A program made the position numbers and the translations under genes. Positions 24,584-38,388 of a stretch of DNA of 64,000 nt are shown here, piece by piece. The notes below the pieces were generated by a model. It ran no database searches, was not told the origin of the DNA, and saw nothing but the letters and a program-made list of their open reading frames with translations. This DNA comes from Quillaja saponaria (Eukaryota > Streptophyta > Magnoliopsida > Fabales > Quillajaceae). Each line of letters opens with the position of its first letter. Positions within the stretch are counted from its first letter, which is position 1. Location: NCBI GenBank assembly GCA_029379385.1, contig CM055606.1:15587142-15651141 (forward strand), read 5' to 3'.

Positions 24584-27500
24584 GTACTCTCTCAGTTCTC
24601 ACTGAATAATTATTTCCTTTTTAGCTCTAATTCCCAATTTTGATTGGGGTTTTTTTTTGCTAATTTTGACTAACTGTCTGACAAGACCTTCAAAAATTAG
24701 GAAGAAGTTGGGGTCAAATCAGGTTTGTTCCAAATTTTATCTTTGAGTGCTATTATTTGCTCTTAGATTCATATTCATTCTAATTCTAACATATTTTATT
24801 TCCAATTGTTATTTTCAGGTCTTTTTACTTTCCTTTTTCATTTTTGCTTTTTTAGCCAGCCATGCATAATTTCATTAGAAAAATTAGTCTAGATGAATGC
24901 ATTTGAAATTCATCCCATGAAGATTGGCCAAAGAAAAAAAAAAAAGAGGAACATCATGTTCCTAAACAGAAAAATAAAAAGTTTATTCCTGTACACTGAG
25001 ATGTTTATTTTACTTCCTATTGATGTAGAAGTGGATTCGTATTACTGTATTTATTTCTAATTATTGTAATTATTGGGACAGAGCTTATTCTTATAGTTGA
25101 GCTGATGGAGCAGATATCATTCTTTGATGTTTAATTTACGACCTCTAAATCTGGATGTGGATTCTTATTATTGTATTCATTCTTGATGTTTTCGTTTATT
25201 TTGTCAGTTGAGTTGATGAATCAGATGTCATACTCTCTTCAACTGCTATATATGACCAAGACTTATGTAGCTTTCAAGGTAATCATATCAATTTATCCCA
25301 TGTTCTTTCAATGTTTGGTTGAGTTTCTTTATTCTGTTTTGCTTTTGTGAGTTTCTTGGTTAGATGCTGTTGAAAATTTAAAGCTGGACTCTCTGGTTAT
25401 AAGAAATAGAGGCCCTAACACCATCAAAAGGTATATGTTTAAGGAACAGAAAATAATTTGAGTTATAACTTAAGCCCCTACATGAATTCAATTATTATTA
25501 TTTAAACTATGTAGTCTGCTTTCATATATTTAAGCATGCTGAAATTTCCAGTGTGTACCTTTTGAAGGTGGTAACTTCCTTATATATTATACACTCACCT
25601 TTGAGTATAACCAGTGTCTAATTAAATGCTATAACTTCTTCTACAGTTAATTGGATCCTTTTAGCATAATGAAATGAAATTTTCTTCTAATGACTCAATG
25701 TCCTGATATGCATGAAGACTTTGGACCAACTGATAAGCTTGAGGGCTCTGGCCTTTTTGAAAGATGACGTGGAACAAGTATATATATGTCAATTAATTCT
25801 CTTTTCTCTGGAAAAGAACATTTTGCATTGTACACTATTTTGTGCCTTAACTTTTGAAGCTCAGGTTTTTTACAAAGATTATTTGGTAAGGAGATTTTTT
25901 CTGCAATAACTTTAGCTTCCTTTTTAAACATGTTTTACTTTTACTTATTGAATTGTCTAAGACATTGAAGGAGGGGGATTGGAATTCGATTAACTTTGGT
26001 GTTTATGCTGCTTACTTGGTTAGTTATTTTTTATCTCCTTTCTCATAGGCAAATTAAATATTATATCGATTAAGTGTTTGTGAACTTGGCTACCTGAAAC
26101 AAAAGAATAACAAAGTGTAAGGAATAGTATTTATGTTTTTAGTCTGCATGATCATATTTCTTCAATTGCAATATGTACCTAACAGTCGAGGGCACGTTAT
26201 TCTTAGATTCATTAAACAAGTGAGGGTTTACCAGTAGATGTAAGAAAGAGGTTCCTCTTACACCATTGAGAATGAGAAAAACTGTAGATATGGAGGGTAC
26301 TGATGAAATGATTTTACCGTATTATGAGCGCGATTCAAAGTCTTAGTTGTTCTTAATTTTAGGAGAAAGAAGAAAAACTTGATAGCAAGAAAGCAGTAGG
26401 CCTAGCCTTTAATTGTACTTTTCTCCATTATGGATCTGATACATCATATAGGATGTGCAAAGTATGTGAGTTTCTTTATTTTCAAATTCCTTTTAGTATA
26501 ATCGGAGAAGTTTTTTATTTGATTGAAGAAAAAACATTATTTTTGTTGGTTTTGTGATGAGAGCATGAACATATACTACATAAATGGCAAATTAGAAAAA
26601 GTGGACTTGGACTATACTTCGGAGCTACTATGCCACCACTTTGTTCATATCTTCCTTCCATAACTACCAGTTGCTGCGTTTTATAAAATTTTGCAGCTAC
26701 AAACTTTAATGTTGTTTACTCTTCTGAACAAAAATTATTACTGAAATGTGAATTCTCGAATAAATACAAATCAACTATATGAAAGCTAATATATTAGTAT
26801 GCGATTGTAAGGTCATCTTTTGTTTTTAATAAGGTTACGTTCACTACATTATATCATTATTTGCTTTCTCTTTATTGTTAACCGTGATGGACCCAAAGAT
26901 GATATGAAAAAAAAAAAAAAAAAAGTAAGAAGAGAATGTAAACCTACAAAAAATATTGTGAATTCATCTCTGGTATGTAATTGTTTTTTCATTTCTTTTT
27001 CCCTACCTTGGCGTACTACTTTTTATTTATTATTTTTATCTACTGGTTGACAAGAGAGAATTTAACAGTACCTAGAATTATTGTTCAAAATGTTTAACAC
27101 TTTCTTAGGAGAACTTCTAGCAAGAAGCTGTTAGTCTATAATTGCTAACTTGAAGCCAAATAACATGCATGAGCTTATTAGGAGCTGGATAAAAACCATT
27201 CATGAATTTTGAGTATCGTGTTCTTTATGAGCTTATTGTTAAATTTTTTTCTTCTGTTGCACAAAAATCTATGATAGTACTGCTCTTTATGAGCTTATTG
27301 GGAGCTGACTGAATTAGGTCCCTTAAAAATAAGTCTTCTTGGGGATTGTGATGCTAATGAAGCTGAAACAGTTATATGTTAATTTATATTTTCATTTTAT
27401 TTACTGGTTTGTTCGATTAGCTATTTAATTATAACTCATCATTTATGGTTAAAAATAATGAATTGATTTCATTATTGCAAAAGACCTTGGTGTTGCTCAA

Positions 27501-30500
27501 ATTTCAGTAATTAAAGAGAAGATATAAATGATGATGGCAATAAGGGGTGAAGGGTGTAGGATGTTTGGTGCCTGGATAGTTCAGTTTACATTGCCTGTAA
27601 GTATTTCTGTTCCTATCTTTCTCATTCTACTGACATAACTCTTTGTAGTTAAATGTTGCGATTCTCCTACTATTGCTTATTTGCTATAGTCTAGTCTATT
27701 TAAGATTTCTAAGCATAAATACTCAACAAGGACTGGTGAAAACATGTTAGATGCTAGATAAACTTAAATAATATTCGGATTAATATTATTATTACTTTTT
27801 TTTGTGTTATTGGACATAATGCTCATATTAAAAGAAGGCTTAAGAGCCTGTAACAACATATTAATGTTCAGCAGAAAATGATGTCACCACAAGAGACTAT
27901 CATTCTATTGCAAGTGCTTATGAATAGACTAGAAGATGTCATACGTCGCTAGTATTCCTTCATCATCCTATTATCTACTATAATACATAGTTATATTTTT
28001 AAATTCTACCTCGATACTACTTTATGAAAGATGCAGATTTTAAATAAGTTATTTATTGCCTACTTACCTCGCATATTTGATGATATTCCCCAACTCCTTT
28101 CTTACTTTAGGGTATCCTTTTATCTGCATTAATTATCACAATTGTTTCTTATAGTTAAGGACATTGTGATAAAGATGTGTGTATTTCTTTTTCTTAGTTT
28201 GAAATGATAATAACTTTGAGCATATAGTGTTGTTAGGGAAGCACCATTGGTGAAGCATGCATCTGTGCTGGAAGCAGGTGCTACTAAAGAGCAACTCCAT
28301 TTGGGGTTTAATAATTATGATATGTTGCAATTATATTATTCTTTTTAGTAATAATTTTTTCTCAACATTTATGATATCATGCTTTAGATAATTAACAGTT
28401 TTTTCTCAATTATTATACTTTAGTCAATTGTTAAATCTTTACCAATTTGTTATGCTTCATTTTTAATCAAAAAGCAAATGCTCAGCACAATGTTAAAAAA
28501 CAATTATGCATACTTAAGCAAGTTGTTTATGCTGAATGCGGTTTTTGGTTGCAACTATCATCTATTACAATTAGCAGGAACCTATGAAATGTTAGATTAT
28601 GAGAAAAACTTCTTTTGGAAGCAATTTTTTTTTTTAATTTGCAAGGTTATTTTTATTTATTATTTATTTTTTATCATTTGATTGAGTTCTACCAGTTACA
28701 TATGAATAAAGAAAGGAAAAAAGAATTTAACAAAGAAATAAAAATTAAAAAATTGAGGTACAAAAATTAACAAAAGCAAAAAGTTTGTAAGGATGATTGA
28801 TGTAAGCAAAAAGATTGAATTGGGACATTGGATTTGGTTGATTTTTTTATAGCTTAACCTGCAATATAAGTAGAACACCTTGCATTTTATAAGTTTGTCA
28901 AACTGTTATTACCTATTTTACCATTGCTTTTAAGTTTATTAAAAACAGAAGTTAAAGTAACTTACGCAACTTTTGTGTCGTGTTATGATATCTGGTTATT
29001 CATGTTATTACTTAAATCGTGACATGTTACGTTGTTCAATGCTTTTTAATGTACCATTTATAGCTTGTGATGCAACACAAATCAAGTCAAGCATTCTTTC
29101 TTGCTATCGGTAACTTTTTATACTTGTATTGATGTGTAGAGAGTTGTGAGAAGAACATCTATATGATGTTGTGAGAGGAAAATCTATAGGATGTTGGTCA
29201 TGTATATGCTGAAACCAATTCCTTAATTTGAGATTTCACTTCTTTTAGTTTATGGAAAAGAAAACCAAGTGAGGATTAACCCCTTAAAATTAATGTTGAA
29301 AGATTTCCCTTTTTCATAATACAAAATCAGTGCATTAATTGAGAGCCAATATGCATTAACGAAAAAAAAATAGAACTTCAACTTTTGTCATTATTTAAAT
29401 TAAATGAGCAACTTATTGTTGATTGATGATTGGTTTGCAAGTTAGTACCGCACAAAATTATACTGGCTTCTCATCTTTTTTTTCATTGATTTCTGACTTT
29501 ATTTTTCAAATTGACTATTGTCTACAGATGTTTGACACATATAATACGTTGGTCACATACATGCAGGACCTAAAGTTTATTCTTCTTATGACACTTCTAT
29601 GCAATGGAAAAAAAGTTAGGGACAACTTCTCATCTCAGTAGCAAAATTTATCTGGAACTGTTAAATTAATAAGGTATTGAAGTTGAAACATATAACTTAA
29701 GTTCTAAGATTATGACTCAGTTATTGCTTCTTTTTTTGAGCTGATGTGCAGAGAGGTATGAGAACAAGACATGTTCGGCACATGTTGAAGCCAAACTCTT
29801 CATCTAATATATTGTGCTTCTTTCTACTTATACAACTTATTTCATGAAGTGATGCTTTTTCTTATTAGTAATTTAATTTGCATGCTTTCATACAACTCAT
29901 TTCATATAATATGCATCATTGGCACATGTATCTTAAAAAGCTTTAATTGGCGGACGAGGTCTTTACAAAAATTTCATGTATATGCTTTCAAGCATTTGTG
30001 GTTGATTGTTACATGGCCAGTCAACTTATGATCCTTCTTATTGCAGGTTTCGGCATGAATTCTATCAAGTAAAGGTACTACAAAATCAACTTAAAGAAAT
30101 ACATAAAAAACTGAGATATAGAATATTTGGCTTTTGATTCTTTACTCTTTTTTGTCTTTTCTTTTCTTAATTTGAGTTTGTAAATCATATTACATTGTTA
30201 GTCTGATGTGCAGTAAACCTGTTTTTTGTTAATTTATATTTGTAAAATAAAATTGTTGTATAATTAGGCTTTGCCTTACAGCGTTCCTGCTAGAAGCTCC
30301 GTAGATTATCAAAAAGTATGTATACTAATCTTAACTTTTAAAACACTGCATTGATGCTTGAGTCTTTCTTTACAAAGTTGGTCATAGGCAGCTTGTTACA
30401 AAGATTATAATAATATAAATTTATTCTTTCTATCATGCACTATGTAAACTTAAAAAAACTAATTTATTATTATTTTCATAACCACTAATCACCTCGTGCC

Positions 30501-30523
30501 GTACGGCACGGGTAATTCCCTAG

Positions 30524-31846
30524 TTTCTTTCTAACTTCACTTTCATGACCCTGCAATAGCAAAACCACGACTACTAAAGTAATTGAGAAAGACAGGGCAG
30601 GTTGCTTCCTTTAAATGGATACGCACGTAAAAGACTTGACTTTTCTTTCATTAAGTCAAGTCCACGCCAAATCAAATTCACAATAAGTTGAACTATACCG
30701 ATTCATTCAGGAATCATGGGAACTTAATTTAATTTTTATAGAATTGAGTTGCCAAAATGGTTTTCTTTTCTTCCTTTCATTAAGAAGTCAAGCAAAATAT
30801 GAAAAGGAAATGCAATTCCAACATAAGAGTCCATCTGGCAAAAATTGTTAGGTACATTTAGTATTCAAAATGATGACTAATAGGGTGGGTTTATTTTTCC
30901 TGAAGAGAATTGCTTTCTCTTTGCAAGCTAGAAAGCATGAATTGAAAGTTGAAACTGTTAATGTCTAGAATTATTACTCAAGATATTTGGGATTAGGGGA
31001 TTGGGAGGGGCGTATCCCTAATTCCCTATTAACAGAATCATCACAGACTAAGTTAAACCTAGATAATGGTTATGTTAAAATTGGATACATCAACTTATAA
31101 TCACCATACCAGTATACCAAGTTAGAGTTAAATGTAAAACCACAAGTAGATTGGACTTAATTTTAACTCCAATTACATTTTACTCTCAAGAACTACCGCC
31201 TATTTTATAATAACTCCTGTGAACTATCAAATTAGATAAATAATCTCTTATTTGAGTCATAATTAACAAATAACCCTTAATCGTATAAACTAGTCATAAA
31301 ATCAAACAATTAACTTAGAAAATACTAACTATCCTTATTATATATATATATATATATATACATTGTGTTTTTCACTTTCTCTCTCTTGTTTCATCTTTTA
31401 TCTACCTTTTTTTTTTCTAATAATTAAAATTTCCATATTTATCCAATTTTAATATGTAATACAATATTAACAAACTAAAAGTTTTGCTGAAAATATTATC
31501 GTTAAAACACAAATTCAAACAATATAATTTTTATATATAAGAACAATAATACCAATGAATCTATTATTATTTTAAATATTATGACAAGAAAATAAAATTA
31601 TGAATGATTTAAATATTATTTATATAGGTTGAAATTGAATCAATATAAAAGTTTAGTTTTATAGACAATGAATTTTAAGAAAATGTAAAAAGGAGAAAAT
31701 ATAAAATAAAAAAAACTTATAATAAGATAATTTAGTATTTTATAAGTTAATTTATTAGATTTAATTGGATAAAATGTAATTAATCATTTAATTAACTTGA
31801 CTATAATCCAATTGACCATGTAAAAAACTAAACTTATATTGGTGAT
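30524..31846 (+). repeat. Spacer repeat U, copy 1
   Basis: Begins TTTCTTTCTAACTTCAC and matches 40725-42070 and 51424-52760 in order. It lacks about 130 bp that the other two hold after GTTGAAACTGTTAA. It ends with the AT-rich section that also occurs at 1-400, after a (TA)n tract near 31338-31360. It separates the first copia/Helitron block from the 5' flank of receptor copy 2. No gene was seen in it. Confidence 0.85.
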
Positions 31847-32915
31847 ATATTTATAATTTATTTTTTAATTATTTAATTTAACGTATCGTAATTTAGAAAA
31901 AAATAATAATCAATTGCTGTAGACGAAGTACCGATCTTAAACTTGAACTCGTTATCTTTTTACTATTCTGGGATTCAAAGAAGTTATTCCTCCTATTGGT
32001 GAATGGTTGCCGGCTAACAACAAAACACAAAAGGCATACAGTATCATTTTTGTTGTGACAAAGTTGTTGTCCTCTTATTCTATCTCAATTCTTATATGAT
32101 AAGATGAAGTCATGGGGATTTAGCTGCTTCGAGGTTTCAAGCAGCACCCTCACAATTTCTTCCAAGTTTCAGTGGACAATGAAAATGAGGTTCACACTTC
32201 ATATTCTTGGCTGGCCCGACAGGTCGCAGAATATGACATTATTTTAAATAACATCTATTTTCATTTTTTGCTATTTTGTTTGTCTTAGACTATTGATTTC
32301 AACTATAGGAAAATATGTTATGACTACATTAAAAGGATATCAGCTGTAAAACGAAAACAGCAAACAAAGTCAAAACAGAACCCATAGAATTTACGTGGTT
32401 CGGTCTTTGGCCAAGCATGCCAGAGGAGCATGAACAACCAACCCTAAGAAATCATGATTTTATATATAGGCTTACTACAAAATTCAATTCTAGCCAACCC
32501 TCTAGTGTAGGTACATAGTATTGATGAATGGTGATATATTATGTGGTTCAAGATTGTTGTGTTGGCAACATAATCACCAGGTAGACTATCTTGATCATGT
32601 ATCATTTATGCTTTGTAGTAGATTTATTATAATTATTTTTTTGCTAAACATGCTTTGTAGTAGATTGTCGTTAATATCAACAACAAACAAATTGAAATAG
32701 ACCTTAGCAGTGCTTGACCTTAAGTTTTCAATAGAAAGACTTTTCAAATCTTGCAAGTATGTATTCACGGTGATTGCGCTAACAACAAACGTATTGAAAT
32801 TGACATTACATCCAAATTGTAACTTCTTAGTTATTGCATAAATCAAAATATCAATTTAAATATACACTAATTACTAATACTTGTTCCTAAAGTGAAGCTG
32901 TAACAATTTTCCTTC
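31847..32915 (+). repeat. Duplicated 5' flank of type-A receptor (second copy)
   Basis: Close match to 16537-17558. The join with spacer U near 31846/31847 (TTGGTGAT then ATATTTATAATTTA) is the breakpoint of the first tandem duplication. It contains the likely promoter of receptor copy 2. An in-frame TAA lies 15 bp before the position of the lost start codon, so no upstream ATG can rescue the frame. Confidence 0.8.
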
Positions 32916-35900
32916 ATAGTTGCTAAAATTGTTTTTGTCCTTTTCCATGTTTTTCTCTGCATAGAGTTTCAACCTACAGAAGCACAAACTTGGATAAAAT
33001 CTGGTTACTGGCTTTCTGGAAGTGGATTTCCCATTTCTGACATCAATTCTTCTCTTTTTACTCATCTTATATGTGCTTTTGCTGATGTAAACTCCTCCTC
33101 CTATCAGCTCTATGTCTCCTTCTCTGATGAGCAGTACTTCTCTGCCTTTACAAGCACTGTCAAACTCAAAAACCCGTCAATTACAACACTTCTTTCAATT
33201 GGGGGTGGAAAAGCAGACTATGGAGTCTTTTCATTGATGTTCAGCAGTGGTTCTTATAGAAAATCCTTCATTGAGTCTTCCATAAGAATAGCTAGACATT
33301 ATGGCTTTCAAGGCCTTGACCTCAGTTGGGTTTCTGCTAATACAAGCTCTGACATGGCCAATCTGGGAATACTCTTTGAAGAGTGGAGAGCAGCTGCTAA
33401 TTCTGAGGCAAGCAATAACTCTAGTAATCAAGAATTGATCTTGACTGCAGCTGTTCATTATTCACCAGTTTTGGATTCTGCATCTTTTCCTGTGGACTCA
33501 ATTAGAACTAACTTGAACTGGATACATGTTTTGGCTTTCGACTACTACGTGCCTCAGTGGTCAAAATTCACTGGTGCTCATGCAGCTTTACATGATCCTT
33601 CAAGTGAGACTGACACAGATGATGGTATCAAGGAATGGATAGGTAGGGGAGTTTCTCCTAGCAAATTAGTTTTGGGGTTGCCTTTGTATGGGTATGCTTG
33701 GACACTTGAATCCCCCCAGGACAATGCTATAGGTGCACCAGCAACAGGTCCAGCCATTAGAGGTGATGGATCCATGAGCTATAAGGCAATTAAGGATTAT
33801 ATTAACAGTCATGGAGCAACTTCACTGTACAATGCTACTTATGTTGTAAACTATTGCACAATAGGATCAACTTGGATAGGTTTTGATGATGTCGAAGTTG
33901 TCAAAATTAAGGTATCTTACGCAAAGGAGTGGAAGCTACGCGGTTATGTTTTCTGGCAAGTTTCCCAGGATGACAAGTCAGTTCTTTCTCTTTCAGGTAG
34001 AGAACTAATGCTAATGCTTTCTTTTATTTAAGTTTTGTAACTTTCCTATGATAGTCGAAATTTCTGGCTAAAATTTTGAGATTAAACTTTTTCATATCCT
34101 ACACTTGGCCTCTTGCCAGTTCCTTAACAAGAGAAACTTGTGCAGAACATTCTTTTGCATTTCTTTTCCGTTGCTTACAACATTAAAATGCAGATTGAAT
34201 ACTTGTCCAAATGAAAATGCAGGTTTTAAATAAGGAATTGGCTTGAGAAACCACAAGAAAATGCACTGCAACACCCGGATAAAACTTATTTGTTTGTTAA
34301 ATATGGTCAAGGTTTTAAGATATCCTTGACAAATTTTTTTGATAAATTTAATGTGAAAATTCTCAGCCCAGGAGGATAACAACAATGGACACCATAAGTG
34401 GCGATTACTAGTTATCATTTTGACAACAACTGCCGCAGTTCTGTTGATAGGCATCATGATGTTCTACTTGAGGAAAAGAATATTCAAATCAAAGGGTAAC
34501 TATATCTATACACATAAAGTTGAGATTGCTGCTACTTATATACAATATCTGAACTAAGTGACTTAATATATAATTTCAGATCTTTCATCTCCGTTCAAAT
34601 TAAACGTAGGGGCTAGAGGACATTTTGATGACAATGCTCCTGATGTGCAAATATTAACCTTTTCTGACATTGAGATGGCTACAGATAAATTTTCATTCAA
34701 AAATAAGCTTGGCGAGGGTGGTTATGGTCCTGTTTACAAGGTGAAGTTTTCACTGATCTATCTCATATATTTATGGTGCTTCATTCAGTTAGTAGTTAGA
34801 CCTTGCAGCACACTGTATATTACTGGAGGGATGGTAATGGACTTGGTTCGAGTTCTTTCCATCTGAACTGCAACCCATCATCGTCTCACCAATTAGAATT
34901 GCCTAATTGGGGTCCTCTTAATATACTTCAAATTGGTATAACCATGTAGTAGAACAGTATCATTTTAGCTCTGATGAATTACTGTAGGATAAGATGCTAA
35001 ACTAGTGTTTGTTTTCCAGGGCATATTACCAAATGGTCAGGAAATAGCAGTGAAAAAACTATCAAAAACTTCCAAACAAGGATTTGAGGAGTTTAAAAAT
35101 GAGGTTACATTTAGTGCAAGACTACAGCATGTGAATCTTGTCCGAGTATTGGGGTTCTGCACTGAAAGAGAAGAACAGATGCTGGTGTATGAGTACATGA
35201 CAAACAAAAGCTTGGACACCTACATCTTTGGTCAGAAATCTTTTGCCATTTATAATTTTGAGTAAACAAGAAAATATTCATTATATTCACGATTACTTAA
35301 GCACAATCAATTGTCTCAGAAAGACTTCATTTTTCTATTGCTACTCATTCATACTTGCACTACTTTGTTAGTCCAACACTAATGATGCAGCAGTGTGATT
35401 TTGACAGACCTTAATAGGCGGTTTCTGCTGGATTGGAGAAAACGTGTTCTTATCATTGAAGGGGTTACTCAAGGGCTTCTTTATCTGCAAGAATACTCAA
35501 GATTTACCATAATTCATCGAGACTTGAAGGCTAGCAACATTTTACTAGACCATGAGATGAAGCCAAAGATCTCGGACTTTGGTCTAGCAAGAATATTTGC
35601 AAAAGATGAACATGAAGTAATCACGAGCAAGGTTGTTGGAACATAGTGAGTACTCTGCCTATAAAGCTTTATAACTCCAGCTTCCTTGCAGATTCTTAGC
35701 TATTATTTTAAAATTAGTAATCGATCATGTTCAATTTGTTATGTGATGCAGTGGTTATGTTCCTCCTGAATATGTTAAGAATGGCTTATACTCCACTAAG
35801 TCTGATGTTTATAGCTTTGGTGTCCTACTTCTACAAATGATTAGTGGCAAGAAGACAGAACAATATTATGGTGTGGATGAAGACCTAAACCTCATGGAAT

Positions 35901-36295
35901 ATGTAAGTAATTTCTTGTTCATTACTAGATTAAGAAGGATTTTCAACCTGCATAACAAGTAAATGATGAATAGAAAATGTCAGGCATATCAGCTGTGGAA
36001 AGAAGGTAAAGGCATGGAATTTGTGGATCCCTCAGTTGATGATACATCTTCACCATGTAAATTAATGAGATGCTTGCAAGTTGCACTGCTATGCATCGAG
36101 GAAAATGCAAATGATAGACCATCCATGTTGGAAATTTCGTCCATGTTAAGAAATGATAATACCACTATGGGAATCCCAAAAAAGCCAGCATTTTCAAGGA
36201 AAAATGTTAGGGGTGACGCGGGAAACAACTCTAGTTCACAATTAGAAGTTTTTTCGGTTAATGATGTGACAACGTCTCAAATATGCGTGCGATGA
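32916..36295 (+). CDS. GH18-domain receptor-like kinase, copy 2 (type A), start ATG mutated to ATA
   Basis: A CHRK1-like receptor: secreted class V chitinase fold outside, kinase inside. Exons: 32916-33996, 34367-34495, 34580-34740, 35020-35230, 35408-35645, 35752-35902, 35984-36295. All borders are GT-AG and all phases match copy 4, giving 760 codons. The expected start is ATA at 32916 where copy 1 has ATG, and the signal peptide ([14 protein letters not shown]) follows. The next in-frame ATG is at 33237, inside the GH18 domain, so translation would need a non-AUG start. The ectodomain has [12 protein letters not shown] but [15 protein letters not shown] in place of the DxDxE motif, so it should be inactive. 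TM segment is [20 protein letters not shown]. Kinase motifs are [34 protein letters not shown] and SDVYSFGV. A copia LTR starts 25 bp after the stop. Confidence 0.85.
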
Positions 36296-36392
36296 TAGTG
36301 TTGTTGATCACATTGAGATGTGTTAGAATATCTTATATTGTTATGTAGTCCCATATTTGTATGTGATACTTTCTATGTTATTGTCTATTATA

Positions 36393-36398
36393 AATAAA
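36393..36398 (+). terminator. AATAAA within the copia 5' LTR, possible receptor poly(A) signal
   Basis: This AATAAA lies 98 bp after the stop codon of receptor copy 2, but inside the inserted LTR. The same signal is at the same place after copy 1. No closer AATAAA separates stop and LTR, so the receptor transcript may end in retrotransposon sequence. Confidence 0.45.
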
Positions 36399-36720
36399 GC
36401 ATGTGAGTGTAGTATTTGATTATTTAAGCTACAACTTTTTTCTCTTATATTTAATTTTAGAACAAAAAGCACAGAAAATAGAAAATAATTCAAAATGTTT
36501 TTTCAATAAGTAAAGCCATGTCATTCTTGAAAAATCATAAGGTAACAATATAACAATATCCCAACTTTAAAATGTGACGACTCAGACTCCGTATATCTGA
36601 ATGAACTAACATAAATGGACTCTCAACTATTTCATTAATTAGGGAAGCAAAATGAATATGAATGTGCTTACCTAATTGACATGACTCACAGTCAAAAGAA
36701 GACAGATGACTTAAACTAGG

Positions 36721-38388
36721 TGTTAGTAGTATACCCTACAAGCCAATAATATTAGATGTCTATGGTATATTACTTATAAATACAGTCTTATTCTGTTATT
36801 AATAAAATGAATATGTTTCATTATTATATGGTATTATTATTTATCATATACTTTAATTGCTAGTTAATTTTTTAGTATGAACATGATAAATCTCATAGAA
36901 TATAAGTAATGAAAATAAGAACCATGATGTGATCATGCTTATGAGATATATTTTCTTAAGCTTTGTTCTTAAATACTCCTAATCATAGGATCATTAATAA
37001 TGGGAATTAATGATCCGGTTAGATTAGTACATGTTATATTAGCTCAAATGTTGAGGGTGATTAATCTCGTGATCACTTGTGTAGTTGACACTATAATAAA
37101 CATGTAGGTGCTTGTTAGAGAACAAGTTCACTGAATTGACTCGATCATAGAATACTTATATGGACTTTTACATAGTTGTCAATGAGTGTTCTTCATTGTA
37201 GTGGTGCAAATGATCTTTAGACCTGAGGCATCATAGATACCTTGTACATATGTTATTATGTTTTGATACTAACTAAGGATAATTCACCATGGGTTATACA
37301 GAGATAGATATTGGGTATGACTATCTATGTATAAAGGTATATGAATGTACAATAAGAGATCTATCACTCTCAGTAAAGAGAGAGAATGTTCTTTGTTATC
37401 TAATTAAAACATAATTCAGAAAGTCCCTGCCCAGGGTGGTATGAAACTAGATTAGAGAATTTAAGTTTCACCACATGAGTTATGACTTATAAATAGATAC
37501 ATCAGATTAAACAATTTAGGGTTTGAACATTAATCCATATTCTAAGTTTAATCAGGAACATTGAATGATGGAAAGATTGAATTGCATGGTAGCTAACAAC
37601 GGAAAGGTTCACAAATATATTTATATTATCTCGGGTAGTCATCACATGCTGCTAGGCATCAATCTTGACTTGTAGGTAACCCGAGAATTAATTTAATAAT
37701 TAATTCTCATTAATGGGTAAATCAAAATTAGTTTTGATTTAAATTAATTAGATGTGGATCTAATAAAAAATACATTAAGTTAATGTGGCCTATTGCCAGT
37801 TTAATATGAACCTAAGGGGTCACACACAAATGGATGCAATTTGATTCAAGAGAAGTTTTGGGCTTACATGTAATTACAAACAAATGATATTTGAAATTTA
37901 AAATAGGATTAACTTTGATGAGATTTTCCTATTTTATCTAAAAGTCTCTAATAGATAAGATATGATCTTATCATTTAGAGTTCAGTTATAAGATACTTAA
38001 ATAAGGTTAGACCTTATAAGTAACGTACGTAACTTTTATTCAGATATCACAGAGAGCCAAAATTCTCTGCAGAGAATTATTGGCAAACTGAGGGTTTTGT
38101 GAGACGTGAGAAAATCTCATCACTTGTGCTAGCACACAAGGAGATTTTTGGCAGCCAACACATAGCTCTTGATCAAATCATTCGGTGTAGATACACTTAG
38201 AGGTTGTACACCCTGTACAACTTGTAGATCAAAAATTAAGATCGTCCTAATCACTTCAAGAGGTAATTTTCTATTTATAAGATTAATAGAAAAATATTGG
38301 TTCATAAACAATAGAGATTATCCTAGGAATTTGGTTATGCCTAATTTTTTTAATTTTTCGCTGTGCCGGTATAATCAAAATCCCAACA
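36721..38388 (+). mobile_element. Solo LTR, 1668 bp, of a long-LTR retrotransposon
   Basis: Begins TGTTAGTAGTATACCC and ends AATCCCAACA, the TG...CA inverted ends of an LTR. It is flanked by the 5-bp duplication CTAGG (36716-36720 and 38389-38393). Removing it plus one CTAGG restores the sequence seen in copia copies 1 and 3 (AAACTAGGAACTAGCTTCTTG). No internal coding region is present, so it is a solo LTR left by LTR-LTR recombination. It must be younger than the inversion of the host copia. Confidence 0.9.

Larger units (their letters stand above)
23646..30523 (+). mobile_element. Helitron, 6.88 kb, no recognised Rep/helicase
   Basis: Comparison with the paralogous site near 40724 shows this block is an insertion. 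The flanks GAAGGTTTAAA and TTTCTTTCTAAC join to the empty-site sequence with one substitution and no target duplication, exactly between A and T. The element begins TCTACCC and ends with CTAG, preceded by the 16-nt palindrome CGTGCCGTACGGCACG (30495-30510) and nine spacer bases. These are the three diagnostic Helitron features. I found no Rep/helicase or RPA-like reading frame, so it is probably non-autonomous. Some short reading frames with splice-like borders inside suggest captured gene fragments. Insertion postdates the first tandem duplication because copies 2 and 3 lack it. Confidence 0.88.

Noticed and set aside
24120..30500. Helitron Rep/helicase or RPA coding region
   Set aside because: No helicase or HUH motif could be read in any frame; only short fragments are present.
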